Program-made: the position numbers and the translations under genes
Source: Myoxocephalus aenaeus
Taxonomy: Eukaryota; Chordata; Actinopteri; Perciformes; Cottidae
Assembly: GCA_038501785.1 (NCBI GenBank)
Contig: JBAMJR010000529.1
Location: forward strand, 1-64,000
DNA: 64,000 nucleotides
Direction of reading: 5' to 3'
The notes under the pieces: model-generated
Database searches by the model: none
Seen by the model: the letters and a program-made list of their open reading frames with translations, nothing else
Told to the model about the DNA's origin: nothing
Shown here: in pieces, positions 46,667 through 60,062 of the stretch
How the letters are laid out: every line of letters begins with the position of its first letter
Position numbering within the stretch: position 1 is the stretch's first letter

Positions 46667-48693
46667 TTGTGCATTTGTGGAAAATAAAATAAAGAGACAG
46701 TTTCTAAGACTAAGTTGTATGCTCTGACGTCAGGGTTCTATGCTTTGATCTCACGGTTCTATGCTCTGATCCTGAGGTTCTAAGAAAGAAAGAATGAGAT
46801 AAATATTGCTCTGATTCTGTGCAGTGATCTCAAGGTTCTATGCTTTGATCCCAAGGTTCTATGCTCAGGTTAACGGTCATTTGGGGGGCGATGACTTCCA
46901 GGGCATACTTTGTCATACTTTACCCAGGTTTGAGGTCACGTTCTCTGGGTAAAGGGTGGGGAAATGCCCCTATAAAAGTGCATGGGACTCTGGGTCAGAG
47001 TCAGGGGAAGTAACAGGGACACTGGGGCACTGAAGGGTCATTTGGAGGAAGATGACTTCCAGGGCACTCGTGGTCTGACTTTACCCAGGCTTGAGGTCAC
47101 TTTCTCTGGGTAAAGGTTGGGGAAATGCCCCTATAAAAGTACATGGGACTCTGGGTCAGAGTCAGGGGAAGTAACAGGGACACTGGGGAACTGGAGGGTC
47201 ATTTGGAGGGAGATGGCTTCCAGGGCACACATTGGCTAACTTTACCCAGGAATAAGGTCACCTTCTCTGGGTAAAAGTTGGGGTCATGTGACCCCCTTGA
47301 ACCACCTCTGGAGCTCACCCCCCTAACCCGGCTCACCCTCCGACCCCGTGGACCCACACTTAAGCACACCCCCTGAGTTAAAACCCCCTGTGCGCTTGTT
47401 TTAAAGTCCTGTGCCCCTGGTTCTCTAGAGTAAAGAAAGTCCGGGACCATGGATACAAAGAAAAGTGCTAGATGTTAGATGTATGCCCTTGGTTAGGTTG
47501 ATAGGTGAGTGGTTGAGGGATTGGGATTGGGAAAGTCACTCCCGGAATAGTTTATATGCAGAACATACACAATAAACTGAGTGAAAACATCGCTAACTCA
47601 AGATGGTTCAGATGAGTCTCTCTCGGGATGCGAACCGCCAACCATTGGAACCGGCGTTTTTTTCTGAAGGTCGCAGAGACTTGAAAGTCAACTCCCCCCA
47701 GTACAATGGCCGACGCGATTCCAACGGTACTACCGGCGAGCTAATCGGACCGTGCTAACCCGAGATGGTTCAGATGAGTCTCTCTCGGGCTGCGAACCGC
47801 CAACCACTGGCACCGGGTTTAAGCTAATGCCCTGCGCTTAGACCACTAGGCTAGCGGGGAAACGATGGAACCCGGAATCTGGAAATAGGTCTTTTATAAA
47901 GGTCATTGGACCCAGGCTACTTGAAACTGGGCTTTTGGATGAGTGGATTATCGTCGGCTTGTTGCGTTTTTTCCGGGAAGGTCGCAGAGACTTGAAACCC
48001 GACTCCCCCACTATAATGGCCAATGCGATTCCAATGGTACTATCCGCGAGCTAATAGGACCATGGCAAGGCACTTTTCTGAGAATGAGTCATTTTGCTAA
48101 TTGAGCTTCTAACACCTTTGTTTGATATTCAAATGAGGTCAGGTGTTGATGGGTGAGTGGTTGAGGTAGGGGGAAAGGGATTGGGAAAGTCGCTCCTGGA
48201 ATAGTTCATATGCAAGAATATACACATCAACTGAGGCGAAACACTGCTAACTCAAGATGGTTCAAATGAGTCTATCTCAAGGTTCTATGCTCTGATCCTC
48301 AGGTTCTGAGAAATAAATCATGAGATCAATCTTGCTCTGACATCAGGGTTCTATGCTTTGATCTCAAGGTTCTATGCTCTGACATCAGGGTTCTATGCTT
48401 TGATCCCAAGGTTCTATGCTCTGATCCTCAGGTTTGAAGAGAGAAATAATGAGATACATCAGGCTTCTATGCTTTGATCTCAAGGTGCCATGCTCTGATC
48501 CTCAGGTTCTAAAAAAAGAAAGAAAGAGATACATCTTTACTTAACTAGATGCCTGACCATGGAGCCTGACCATGGAGGCCTGGGGCGGGTGTTGCTAAGC
48601 AGCTGCCGCTGCTCTGCCTAATTGAAAGAACTGCACCATGACCAGTGAGAACGGTCCCAGGAGGTGGGCTCAGGACGCAAACCCTTTGTGGTC

Positions 48694-48881
48694 ATCGCTT
48701 CTCGGCCTTTTGGCTAAGATCAAGTGTAGTATCTGTTCTTATCAGTTTAATATCTGATACGTCCTCTATACGAGGATGTCTTATTAAGCAGATTTTTAGC
48801 CTTGGGAGACGAAATAGGAGCTTGCTCTGTTCACTCCACGCATCGACCCGGTATTGCAGTATTGCTGGGAACGGTGCACCC
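48694..48881 (+). ncRNA. RNU2: U2 spliceosomal snRNA, C67 form (unit 19)
   Basis: C67 at 48760; otherwise identical to unit 1. Confidence 0.96.
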
Positions 48882-49229
48882 TTCAAATGCCTTGTGGACA
48901 ACAAAACACCAATCCGATGGAGCAGTCTGTCGTTGACTTTGATTCTGTCGTCAACGATACAAGTCTCAGTCGCTGTCGGTCTTCAGGACATGTGTCAAAC
49001 AAAGGGCCTGTGTACCTGTTACTGATGCCCCTCTCTCTATTGGAAGGGACACAGACTGTGCAATGGACACTGTTGCTCTCTTTAAAATGTGGGAACGCCC
49101 TCTTTAAAATATGGGCGTGGTAATGGGTGTGGCCTGTTGTTTTGAACACAGCACGTCAACCGAGGCTTACCGTGAGACATTTGACTGGGACGACTACATT
49201 ACCTGCTGCTCTTGACAAGAGGGCAGTAC

Positions 49230-49346
49230 TTACTTTGGTTTCTCTTCATAACGCACAAGTCTTTCGCCTTTTACTAAAGACTTCCGTGGAGAGGAACACC
49301 AATGAGTTGAACCTATTTTTGACAGGCTTTGCCGTTCGGCTGAGCC
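49230..49346 (+). ncRNA. RNU5: U5 spliceosomal snRNA (unit 19)
   Basis: Identical to unit 1. A private A-to-G change at 50259 lies in the spacer. Confidence 0.93.
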
Positions 49347-51372
49347 TTGTGCATTTGTGAAAATAAAATAAAGAGACAGTTTCTAAGACTAAGTTGTATG
49401 CTCTGACGTCAGGGTTCTATGCTTTGATCTCACGGTTCTATGCTCTGATCCTGAGGTTCTAAGAAAGAAAGAATGAGATAAATATTGCTCTGATTCTGTG
49501 CAGTGATCTCAAGGTTCTATGCTTTGATCCCAAGGTTCTATGCTCAGGTTAACGGTCATTTGGGGGGCGATGACTTCCAGGGCATACTTTGTCATACTTT
49601 ACCCAGGTTTGAGGTCACGTTCTCTGGGTAAAGGGTGGGGAAATGCCCCTATAAAAGTGCATGGGACTCTGGGTCAGAGTCAGGGGAAGTAACAGGGACA
49701 CTGGGGCACTGAAGGGTCATTTGGAGGAAGATGACTTCCAGGGCACTCGTGGTCTGACTTTACCCAGGCTTGAGGTCACTTTCTCTGGGTAAAGGTTGGG
49801 GAAATGCCCCTATAAAAGTACATGGGACTCTGGGTCAGAGTCAGGGGAAGTAACAGGGACACTGGGGAACTGGAGGGTCATTTGGAGGGAGATGGCTTCC
49901 AGGGCACACATTGGCTAACTTTACCCAGGAATAAGGTCACCTTCTCTGGGTAAAAGTTGGGGTCATGTGACCCCCTTGAACCACCTCTGGAGCTCACCCC
50001 CCTAACCCGGCTCACCCTCCGACCCCGTGGACCCACACTTAAGCACACCCCCTGAGTTAAAACCCCCTGTGCGCTTGTTTTAAAGTCCTGTGCCCCTGGT
50101 TCTCTAGAGTAAAGAAAGTCCGGGACCATGGATACAAAGAAAAGTGCTAGATGTTAGATGTATGCCCTTGGTTAGGTTGATAGGTGAGTGGTTGAGGGAT
50201 TGGGATTGGGAAAGTCACTCCCGGAATAGTTTATATGCAGAACATACACAATAAACTGGGTGAAAACATCGCTAACTCAAGATGGTTCAGATGAGTCTCT
50301 CTCGGGATGCGAACCGCCAACCATTGGAACCGGCGTTTTTTTCTGAAGGTCGCAGAGACTTGAAAGTCAACTCCCCCCAGTACAATGGCCGACGCGATTC
50401 CAACGGTACTACCGGCGAGCTAATCGGACCGTGCTAACCCGAGATGGTTCAGATGAGTCTCTCTCGGGCTGCGAACCGCCAACCACTGGCACCGGGTTTA
50501 AGCTAATGCCCTGCGCTTAGACCACTAGGCTAGCGGGGAAACGATGGAACCCGGAATCTGGAAATAGGTCTTTTATAAAGGTCATTGGACCCAGGCTACT
50601 TGAAACTGGGCTTTTGGATGAGTGGATTATCGTCGGCTTGTTGCGTTTTTTCCGGGAAGGTCGCAGAGACTTGAAACCCGACTCCCCCACTATAATGGCC
50701 AATGCGATTCCAATGGTACTATCCGCGAGCTAATAGGACCATGGCAAGGCACTTTTCTGAGAATGAGTCATTTTGCTAATTGAGCTTCTAACACCTTTGT
50801 TTGATATTCAAATGAGGTCAGGTGTTGATGGGTGAGTGGTTGAGGTAGGGGGAAAGGGATTGGGAAAGTCGCTCCTGGAATAGTTCATATGCAAGAATAT
50901 ACACATCAACTGAGGCGAAACACTGCTAACTCAAGATGGTTCAAATGAGTCTATCTCAAGGTTCTATGCTCTGATCCTCAGGTTCTGAGAAATAAATCAT
51001 GAGATCAATCTTGCTCTGACATCAGGGTTCTATGCTTTGATCTCAAGGTTCTATGCTCTGACATCAGGGTTCTATGCTTTGATCCCAAGGTTCTATGCTC
51101 TGATCCTCAGGTTTGAAGAGAGAAATAATGAGATACATCAGGCTTCTATGCTTTGATCTCAAGGTGCCATGCTCTGATCCTCAGGTTCTAAAAAAAGAAA
51201 GAAAGAGATACATCTTTACTTAACTAGATGCCTGACCATGGAGCCTGACCATGGAGGCCTGGGGCGGGTGTTGCTAAGCAGCTGCCGCTGCTCTGCCTAA
51301 TTGAAAGAACTGCACCATGACCAGTGAGAACGGTCCCAGGAGGTGGGCTCAGGACGCAAACCCTTTGTGGTC

Positions 51373-51560
51373 ATCGCTTCTCGGCCTTTTGGCTAAGATC
51401 AAGTGTAGTATCTGTTCTTATCAGTTTAATATCTGATACGTCCTCTATACGAGGATGTCTTATTAAGCAGATTTTTAGCCTTGGGAGACGAAATAGGAGC
51501 TTGCTCTGTTCACTCCACGCATCGACCCGGTATTGCAGTATTGCTGGGAACGGTGCACCC
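51373..51560 (+). ncRNA. RNU2: U2 spliceosomal snRNA, C67 form (unit 20)
   Basis: C67 at 51439; otherwise identical to unit 1. Confidence 0.96.
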
Positions 51561-51908
51561 TTCAAATGCCTTGTGGACAACAAAACACCAATCCGATGGA
51601 GCAGTCTGTCGTTGACTTTGATTCTGTCGTCAACGATACAAGTCTCAGTCGCTGTCGGTCTTCAGGACATGTGTCAAACAAAGGGCCTGTGTACCTGTTA
51701 CTGATGCCCCTCTCTCTATTGGAAGGGACACAGACTGTGCAATGGACACTGTTGCTCTCTTTAAAATGTGGGAACGCCCTCTTTAAAATATGGGCGTGGT
51801 AATGGGTGTGGCCTGTTGTTTTGAACACAGCACGTCAACCGAGGCTTACCGTGAGACATTTGACTGGGACGACTACATTACCTGCTGCTCTTGACAAGAG
51901 GGCAGTAC

Positions 51909-52025
51909 TTACTTTGGTTTCTCTTCATAACGCACAAGTCTTTCGCCTTTTACTAAAGACTTCCGTGGAGAGGAACACCAATGAGTTGAACCTATTTTTG
52001 ACAGGCTTTGCCGTTCGGCTGAGCC
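51909..52025 (+). ncRNA. RNU5: U5 spliceosomal snRNA (unit 20)
   Basis: Identical to unit 1. Confidence 0.93.
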
Positions 52026-54051
52026 TTGTGCATTTGTGAAAATAAAATAAAGAGACAGTTTCTAAGACTAAGTTGTATGCTCTGACGTCAGGGTTCTATG
52101 CTTTGATCTCACGGTTCTATGCTCTGATCCTGAGGTTCTAAGAAAGAAAGAATGAGATAAATATTGCTCTGATTCTGTGCAGTGATCTCAAGGTTCTATG
52201 CTTTGATCCCAAGGTTCTATGCTCAGGTTAACGGTCATTTGGGGGGCGATGACTTCCAGGGCATACTTTGTCATACTTTACCCAGGTTTGAGGTCACGTT
52301 CTCTGGGTAAAGGGTGGGGAAATGCCCCTATAAAAGTGCATGGGACTCTGGGTCAGAGTCAGGGGAAGTAACAGGGACACTGGGGCACTGAAGGGTCATT
52401 TGGAGGAAGATGACTTCCAGGGCACTCGTGGTCTGACTTTACCCAGGCTTGAGGTCACTTTCTCTGGGTAAAGGTTGGGGAAATGCCCCTATAAAAGTAC
52501 ATGGGACTCTGGGTCAGAGTCAGGGGAAGTAACAGGGACACTGGGGAACTGGAGGGTCATTTGGAGGGAGATGGCTTCCAGGGCACACATTGGCTAACTT
52601 TACCCAGGAATAAGGTCACCTTCTCTGGGTAAAAGTTGGGGTCATGTGACCCCCTTGAACCACCTCTGGAGCTCACCCCCCTAACCCGGCTCACCCTCCG
52701 ACCCCGTGGACCCACACTTAAGCACACCCCCTGAGTTAAAACCCCCTGTGCGCTTGTTTTAAAGTCCTGTGCCCCTGGTTCTCTAGAGTAAAGAAAGTCC
52801 GGGACCATGGATACAAAGAAAAGTGCTAGATGTTAGATGTATGCCCTTGGTTAGGTTGATAGGTGAGTGGTTGAGGGATTGGGATTGGGAAAGTCACTCC
52901 CGGAATAGTTTATATGCAGAACATACACAATAAACTGAGTGAAAACATCGCTAACTCAAGATGGTTCAGATGAGTCTCTCTCGGGATGCGAACCGCCAAC
53001 CATTGGAACCGGCGTTTTTTTCTGAAGGTCGCAGAGACTTGAAAGTCAACTCCCCCCAGTACAATGGCCGACGCGATTCCAACGGTACTACCGGCGAGCT
53101 AATCGGACCGTGCTAACCCGAGATGGTTCAGATGAGTCTCTCTCGGGCTGCGAACCGCCAACCACTGGCACCGGGTTTAAGCTAATGCCCTGCGCTTAGA
53201 CCACTAGGCTAGCGGGGAAACGATGGAACCCGGAATCTGGAAATAGGTCTTTTATAAAGGTCATTGGACCCAGGCTACTTGAAACTGGGCTTTTGGATGA
53301 GTGGATTATCGTCGGCTTGTTGCGTTTTTTCCGGGAAGGTCGCAGAGACTTGAAACCCGACTCCCCCACTATAATGGCCAATGCGATTCCAATGGTACTA
53401 TCCGCGAGCTAATAGGACCATGGCAAGGCACTTTTCTGAGAATGAGTCATTTTGCTAATTGAGCTTCTAACACCTTTGTTTGATATTCAAATGAGGTCAG
53501 GTGTTGATGGGTGAGTGGTTGAGGTAGGGGGAAAGGGATTGGGAAAGTCGCTCCTGGAATAGTTCATATGCAAGAATATACACATCAACTGAGGCGAAAC
53601 ACTGCTAACTCAAGATGGTTCAAATGAGTCTATCTCAAGGTTCTATGCTCTGATCCTCAGGTTCTGAGAAATAAATCATGAGATCAATCTTGCTCTGACA
53701 TCAGGGTTCTATGCTTTGATCTCAAGGTTCTATGCTCTGACATCAGGGTTCTATGCTTTGATCCCAAGGTTCTATGCTCTGATCCTCAGGTTTGAAGAGA
53801 GAAATAATGAGATACATCAGGCTTCTATGCTTTGATCTCAAGGTGCCATGCTCTGATCCTCAGGTTCTAAAAAAAGAAAGAAAGAGATACATCTTTACTT
53901 AACTAGATGCCTGACCATGGAGCCTGACCATGGAGGCCTGGGGCGGGTGTTGCTAAGCAGCTGCCGCTGCTCTGCCTAATTGAAAGAACTGCACCATGAC
54001 CAGTGAGAACGGTCCCAGGAGGTGGGCTCAGGACGCAAACCCTTTGTGGTC

Positions 54052-54239
54052 ATCGCTTCTCGGCCTTTTGGCTAAGATCAAGTGTAGTATCTGTTCTTAT
54101 CAGTTTAATATCTGATACGTCCTCTATACGAGGATGTCTTATTAAGCAGATTTTTAGCCTTGGGAGACGAAATAGGAGCTTGCTCTGTTCACTCCACGCA
54201 TCGACCCGGTATTGCAGTATTGCTGGGAACGGTGCACCC
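54052..54239 (+). ncRNA. RNU2: U2 spliceosomal snRNA, C67 form (unit 21)
   Basis: C67 at 54118; otherwise identical to unit 1. Confidence 0.96.
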
Positions 54240-54587
54240 TTCAAATGCCTTGTGGACAACAAAACACCAATCCGATGGAGCAGTCTGTCGTTGACTTTGA
54301 TTCTGTCGTCAACGATACAAGTCTCAGTCGCTGTCGGTCTTCAGGACATGTGTCAAACAAAGGGCCTGTGTACCTGTTACTGATGCCCCTCTCTCTATTG
54401 GAAGGGACACAGACTGTGCAATGGACACTGTTGCTCTCTTTAAAATGTGGGAACGCCCTCTTTAAAATATGGGCGTGGTAATGGGTGTGGCCTGTTGTTT
54501 TGAACACAGCACGTCAACCGAGGCTTACCGTGAGACATTTGACTGGGACGACTACATTACCTGCTGCTCTTGACAAGAGGGCAGTAC

Positions 54588-54704
54588 TTACTTTGGTTTC
54601 TCTTCATAACGCACAAGTCTTTCGCCTTTTACTAAAGACTTCCGTGGAGAGGAACACCAATGAGTTGAACCTATTTTTGACAGGCTTTGCCGTTCGGCTG
54701 AGCC
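54588..54704 (+). ncRNA. RNU5: U5 spliceosomal snRNA (unit 21)
   Basis: Identical to unit 1. The C-rich spacer downstream carries the C-to-A marker (55421). Confidence 0.93.
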
Positions 54705-56730
54705 TTGTGCATTTGTGAAAATAAAATAAAGAGACAGTTTCTAAGACTAAGTTGTATGCTCTGACGTCAGGGTTCTATGCTTTGATCTCACGGTTCTATG
54801 CTCTGATCCTGAGGTTCTAAGAAAGAAAGAATGAGATAAATATTGCTCTGATTCTGTGCAGTGATCTCAAGGTTCTATGCTTTGATCCCAAGGTTCTATG
54901 CTCAGGTTAACGGTCATTTGGGGGGCGATGACTTCCAGGGCATACTTTGTCATACTTTACCCAGGTTTGAGGTCACGTTCTCTGGGTAAAGGGTGGGGAA
55001 ATGCCCCTATAAAAGTGCATGGGACTCTGGGTCAGAGTCAGGGGAAGTAACAGGGACACTGGGGCACTGAAGGGTCATTTGGAGGAAGATGACTTCCAGG
55101 GCACTCGTGGTCTGACTTTACCCAGGCTTGAGGTCACTTTCTCTGGGTAAAGGTTGGGGAAATGCCCCTATAAAAGTACATGGGACTCTGGGTCAGAGTC
55201 AGGGGAAGTAACAGGGACACTGGGGAACTGGAGGGTCATTTGGAGGGAGATGGCTTCCAGGGCACACATTGGCTAACTTTACCCAGGAATAAGGTCACCT
55301 TCTCTGGGTAAAAGTTGGGGTCATGTGACCCCCTTGAACCACCTCTGGAGCTCACCCCCCTAACCCGGCTCACCCTCCGACCCCGTGGACCCACACTTAA
55401 GCACACCCCCTGAGTTAAAAACCCCTGTGCGCTTGTTTTAAAGTCCTGTGCCCCTGGTTCTCTAGAGTAAAGAAAGTCCGGGACCATGGATACAAAGAAA
55501 AGTGCTAGATGTTAGATGTATGCCCTTGGTTAGGTTGATAGGTGAGTGGTTGAGGGATTGGGATTGGGAAAGTCACTCCCGGAATAGTTTATATGCAGAA
55601 CATACACAATAAACTGAGTGAAAACATCGCTAACTCAAGATGGTTCAGATGAGTCTCTCTCGGGATGCGAACCGCCAACCATTGGAACCGGCGTTTTTTT
55701 CTGAAGGTCGCAGAGACTTGAAAGTCAACTCCCCCCAGTACAATGGCCGACGCGATTCCAACGGTACTACCGGCGAGCTAATCGGACCGTGCTAACCCGA
55801 GATGGTTCAGATGAGTCTCTCTCGGGCTGCGAACCGCCAACCACTGGCACCGGGTTTAAGCTAATGCCCTGCGCTTAGACCACTAGGCTAGCGGGGAAAC
55901 GATGGAACCCGGAATCTGGAAATAGGTCTTTTATAAAGGTCATTGGACCCAGGCTACTTGAAACTGGGCTTTTGGATGAGTGGATTATCGTCGGCTTGTT
56001 GCGTTTTTTCCGGGAAGGTCGCAGAGACTTGAAACCCGACTCCCCCACTATAATGGCCAATGCGATTCCAATGGTACTATCCGCGAGCTAATAGGACCAT
56101 GGCAAGGCACTTTTCTGAGAATGAGTCATTTTGCTAATTGAGCTTCTAACACCTTTGTTTGATATTCAAATGAGGTCAGGTGTTGATGGGTGAGTGGTTG
56201 AGGTAGGGGGAAAGGGATTGGGAAAGTCGCTCCTGGAATAGTTCATATGCAAGAATATACACATCAACTGAGGCGAAACACTGCTAACTCAAGATGGTTC
56301 AAATGAGTCTATCTCAAGGTTCTATGCTCTGATCCTCAGGTTCTGAGAAATAAATCATGAGATCAATCTTGCTCTGACATCAGGGTTCTATGCTTTGATC
56401 TCAAGGTTCTATGCTCTGACATCAGGGTTCTATGCTTTGATCCCAAGGTTCTATGCTCTGATCCTCAGGTTTGAAGAGAGAAATAATGAGATACATCAGG
56501 CTTCTATGCTTTGATCTCAAGGTGCCATGCTCTGATCCTCAGGTTCTAAAAAAAGAAAGAAAGAGATACATCTTTACTTAACTAGATGCCTGACCATGGA
56601 GCCTGACCATGGAGGCCTGGGGCGGGTGTTGCTAAGCAGCTGCCGCTGCTCTGCCTAATTGAAAGAACTGCACCATGACCAGTGAGAACGGTCCCAGGAG
56701 GTGGGCTCAGGACGCAAACCCTTTGTGGTC

Positions 56731-56918
56731 ATCGCTTCTCGGCCTTTTGGCTAAGATCAAGTGTAGTATCTGTTCTTATCAGTTTAATATCTGATACGTC
56801 CTCTATACGAGGATGTCTTATTAAGCAGATTTTTAGCCTTGGGAGACGAAATAGGAGCTTGCTCTGTTCACTCCACGCATCGACCCGGTATTGCAGTATT
56901 GCTGGGAACGGTGCACCC
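56731..56918 (+). ncRNA. RNU2: U2 spliceosomal snRNA, C67 form (unit 22)
   Basis: C67 at 56797; otherwise identical to unit 1. Confidence 0.96.
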
Positions 56919-57266
56919 TTCAAATGCCTTGTGGACAACAAAACACCAATCCGATGGAGCAGTCTGTCGTTGACTTTGATTCTGTCGTCAACGATACAAG
57001 TCTCAGTCGCTGTCGGTCTTCAGGACATGTGTCAAACAAAGGGCCTGTGTACCTGTTACTGATGCCCCTCTCTCTATTGGAAGGGACACAGACTGTGCAA
57101 TGGACACTGTTGCTCTCTTTAAAATGTGGGAACGCCCTCTTTAAAATATGGGCGTGGTAATGGGTGTGGCCTGTTGTTTTGAACACAGCACGTCAACCGA
57201 GGCTTACCGTGAGACATTTGACTGGGACGACTACATTACCTGCTGCTCTTGACAAGAGGGCAGTAC

Positions 57267-57383
57267 TTACTTTGGTTTCTCTTCATAACGCACAAGTCTT
57301 TCGCCTTTTACTAAAGACTTCCGTGGAGAGGAACACCAATGAGTTGAACCTATTTTTGACAGGCTTTGCCGTTCGGCTGAGCC
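57267..57383 (+). ncRNA. RNU5: U5 spliceosomal snRNA (unit 22)
   Basis: Identical to unit 1. Lacks the C-rich-segment marker of its neighbours on both sides. Confidence 0.93.
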
Positions 57384-59409
57384 TTGTGCATTTGTGAAAA
57401 TAAAATAAAGAGACAGTTTCTAAGACTAAGTTGTATGCTCTGACGTCAGGGTTCTATGCTTTGATCTCACGGTTCTATGCTCTGATCCTGAGGTTCTAAG
57501 AAAGAAAGAATGAGATAAATATTGCTCTGATTCTGTGCAGTGATCTCAAGGTTCTATGCTTTGATCCCAAGGTTCTATGCTCAGGTTAACGGTCATTTGG
57601 GGGGCGATGACTTCCAGGGCATACTTTGTCATACTTTACCCAGGTTTGAGGTCACGTTCTCTGGGTAAAGGGTGGGGAAATGCCCCTATAAAAGTGCATG
57701 GGACTCTGGGTCAGAGTCAGGGGAAGTAACAGGGACACTGGGGCACTGAAGGGTCATTTGGAGGAAGATGACTTCCAGGGCACTCGTGGTCTGACTTTAC
57801 CCAGGCTTGAGGTCACTTTCTCTGGGTAAAGGTTGGGGAAATGCCCCTATAAAAGTACATGGGACTCTGGGTCAGAGTCAGGGGAAGTAACAGGGACACT
57901 GGGGAACTGGAGGGTCATTTGGAGGGAGATGGCTTCCAGGGCACACATTGGCTAACTTTACCCAGGAATAAGGTCACCTTCTCTGGGTAAAAGTTGGGGT
58001 CATGTGACCCCCTTGAACCACCTCTGGAGCTCACCCCCCTAACCCGGCTCACCCTCCGACCCCGTGGACCCACACTTAAGCACACCCCCTGAGTTAAAAC
58101 CCCCTGTGCGCTTGTTTTAAAGTCCTGTGCCCCTGGTTCTCTAGAGTAAAGAAAGTCCGGGACCATGGATACAAAGAAAAGTGCTAGATGTTAGATGTAT
58201 GCCCTTGGTTAGGTTGATAGGTGAGTGGTTGAGGGATTGGGATTGGGAAAGTCACTCCCGGAATAGTTTATATGCAGAACATACACAATAAACTGAGTGA
58301 AAACATCGCTAACTCAAGATGGTTCAGATGAGTCTCTCTCGGGATGCGAACCGCCAACCATTGGAACCGGCGTTTTTTTCTGAAGGTCGCAGAGACTTGA
58401 AAGTCAACTCCCCCCAGTACAATGGCCGACGCGATTCCAACGGTACTACCGGCGAGCTAATCGGACCGTGCTAACCCGAGATGGTTCAGATGAGTCTCTC
58501 TCGGGCTGCGAACCGCCAACCACTGGCACCGGGTTTAAGCTAATGCCCTGCGCTTAGACCACTAGGCTAGCGGGGAAACGATGGAACCCGGAATCTGGAA
58601 ATAGGTCTTTTATAAAGGTCATTGGACCCAGGCTACTTGAAACTGGGCTTTTGGATGAGTGGATTATCGTCGGCTTGTTGCGTTTTTTCCGGGAAGGTCG
58701 CAGAGACTTGAAACCCGACTCCCCCACTATAATGGCCAATGCGATTCCAATGGTACTATCCGCGAGCTAATAGGACCATGGCAAGGCACTTTTCTGAGAA
58801 TGAGTCATTTTGCTAATTGAGCTTCTAACACCTTTGTTTGATATTCAAATGAGGTCAGGTGTTGATGGGTGAGTGGTTGAGGTAGGGGGAAAGGGATTGG
58901 GAAAGTCGCTCCTGGAATAGTTCATATGCAAGAATATACACATCAACTGAGGCGAAACACTGCTAACTCAAGATGGTTCAAATGAGTCTATCTCAAGGTT
59001 CTATGCTCTGATCCTCAGGTTCTGAGAAATAAATCATGAGATCAATCTTGCTCTGACATCAGGGTTCTATGCTTTGATCTCAAGGTTCTATGCTCTGACA
59101 TCAGGGTTCTATGCTTTGATCCCAAGGTTCTATGCTCTGATCCTCAGGTTTGAAGAGAGAAATAATGAGATACATCAGGCTTCTATGCTTTGATCTCAAG
59201 GTGCCATGCTCTGATCCTCAGGTTCTAAAAAAAGAAAGAAAGAGATACATCTTTACTTAACTAGATGCCTGACCATGGAGCCTGACCATGGAGGCCTGGG
59301 GCGGGTGTTGCTAAGCAGCTGCCGCTGCTCTGCCTAATTGAAAGAACTGCACCATGACCAGTGAGAACGGTCCCAGGAGGTGGGCTCAGGACGCAAACCC
59401 TTTGTGGTC

Positions 59410-59597
59410 ATCGCTTCTCGGCCTTTTGGCTAAGATCAAGTGTAGTATCTGTTCTTATCAGTTTAATATCTGATACGTCCTCTATACGAGGATGTCTTAT
59501 TAAGCAGATTTTTAGCCTTGGGAGACGAAATAGGAGCTTGCTCTGTTCACTCCACGCATCGACCCGGTATTGCAGTATTGCTGGGAACGGTGCACCC
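59410..59597 (+). ncRNA. RNU2: U2 spliceosomal snRNA, C67 form (unit 23)
   Basis: C67 at 59476; otherwise identical to unit 1. Confidence 0.96.
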
Positions 59598-59945
59598 TTC
59601 AAATGCCTTGTGGACAACAAAACACCAATCCGATGGAGCAGTCTGTCGTTGACTTTGATTCTGTCGTCAACGATACAAGTCTCAGTCGCTGTCGGTCTTC
59701 AGGACATGTGTCAAACAAAGGGCCTGTGTACCTGTTACTGATGCCCCTCTCTCTATTGGAAGGGACACAGACTGTGCAATGGACACTGTTGCTCTCTTTA
59801 AAATGTGGGAACGCCCTCTTTAAAATATGGGCGTGGTAATGGGTGTGGCCTGTTGTTTTGAACACAGCACGTCAACCGAGGCTTACCGTGAGACATTTGA
59901 CTGGGACGACTACATTACCTGCTGCTCTTGACAAGAGGGCAGTAC

Positions 59946-60062
59946 TTACTTTGGTTTCTCTTCATAACGCACAAGTCTTTCGCCTTTTACTAAAGACTTC
60001 CGTGGAGAGGAACACCAATGAGTTGAACCTATTTTTGACAGGCTTTGCCGTTCGGCTGAGCC
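59946..60062 (+). ncRNA. RNU5: U5 spliceosomal snRNA (unit 23)
   Basis: Identical to unit 1; C-to-A spacer marker present downstream. Confidence 0.93.
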
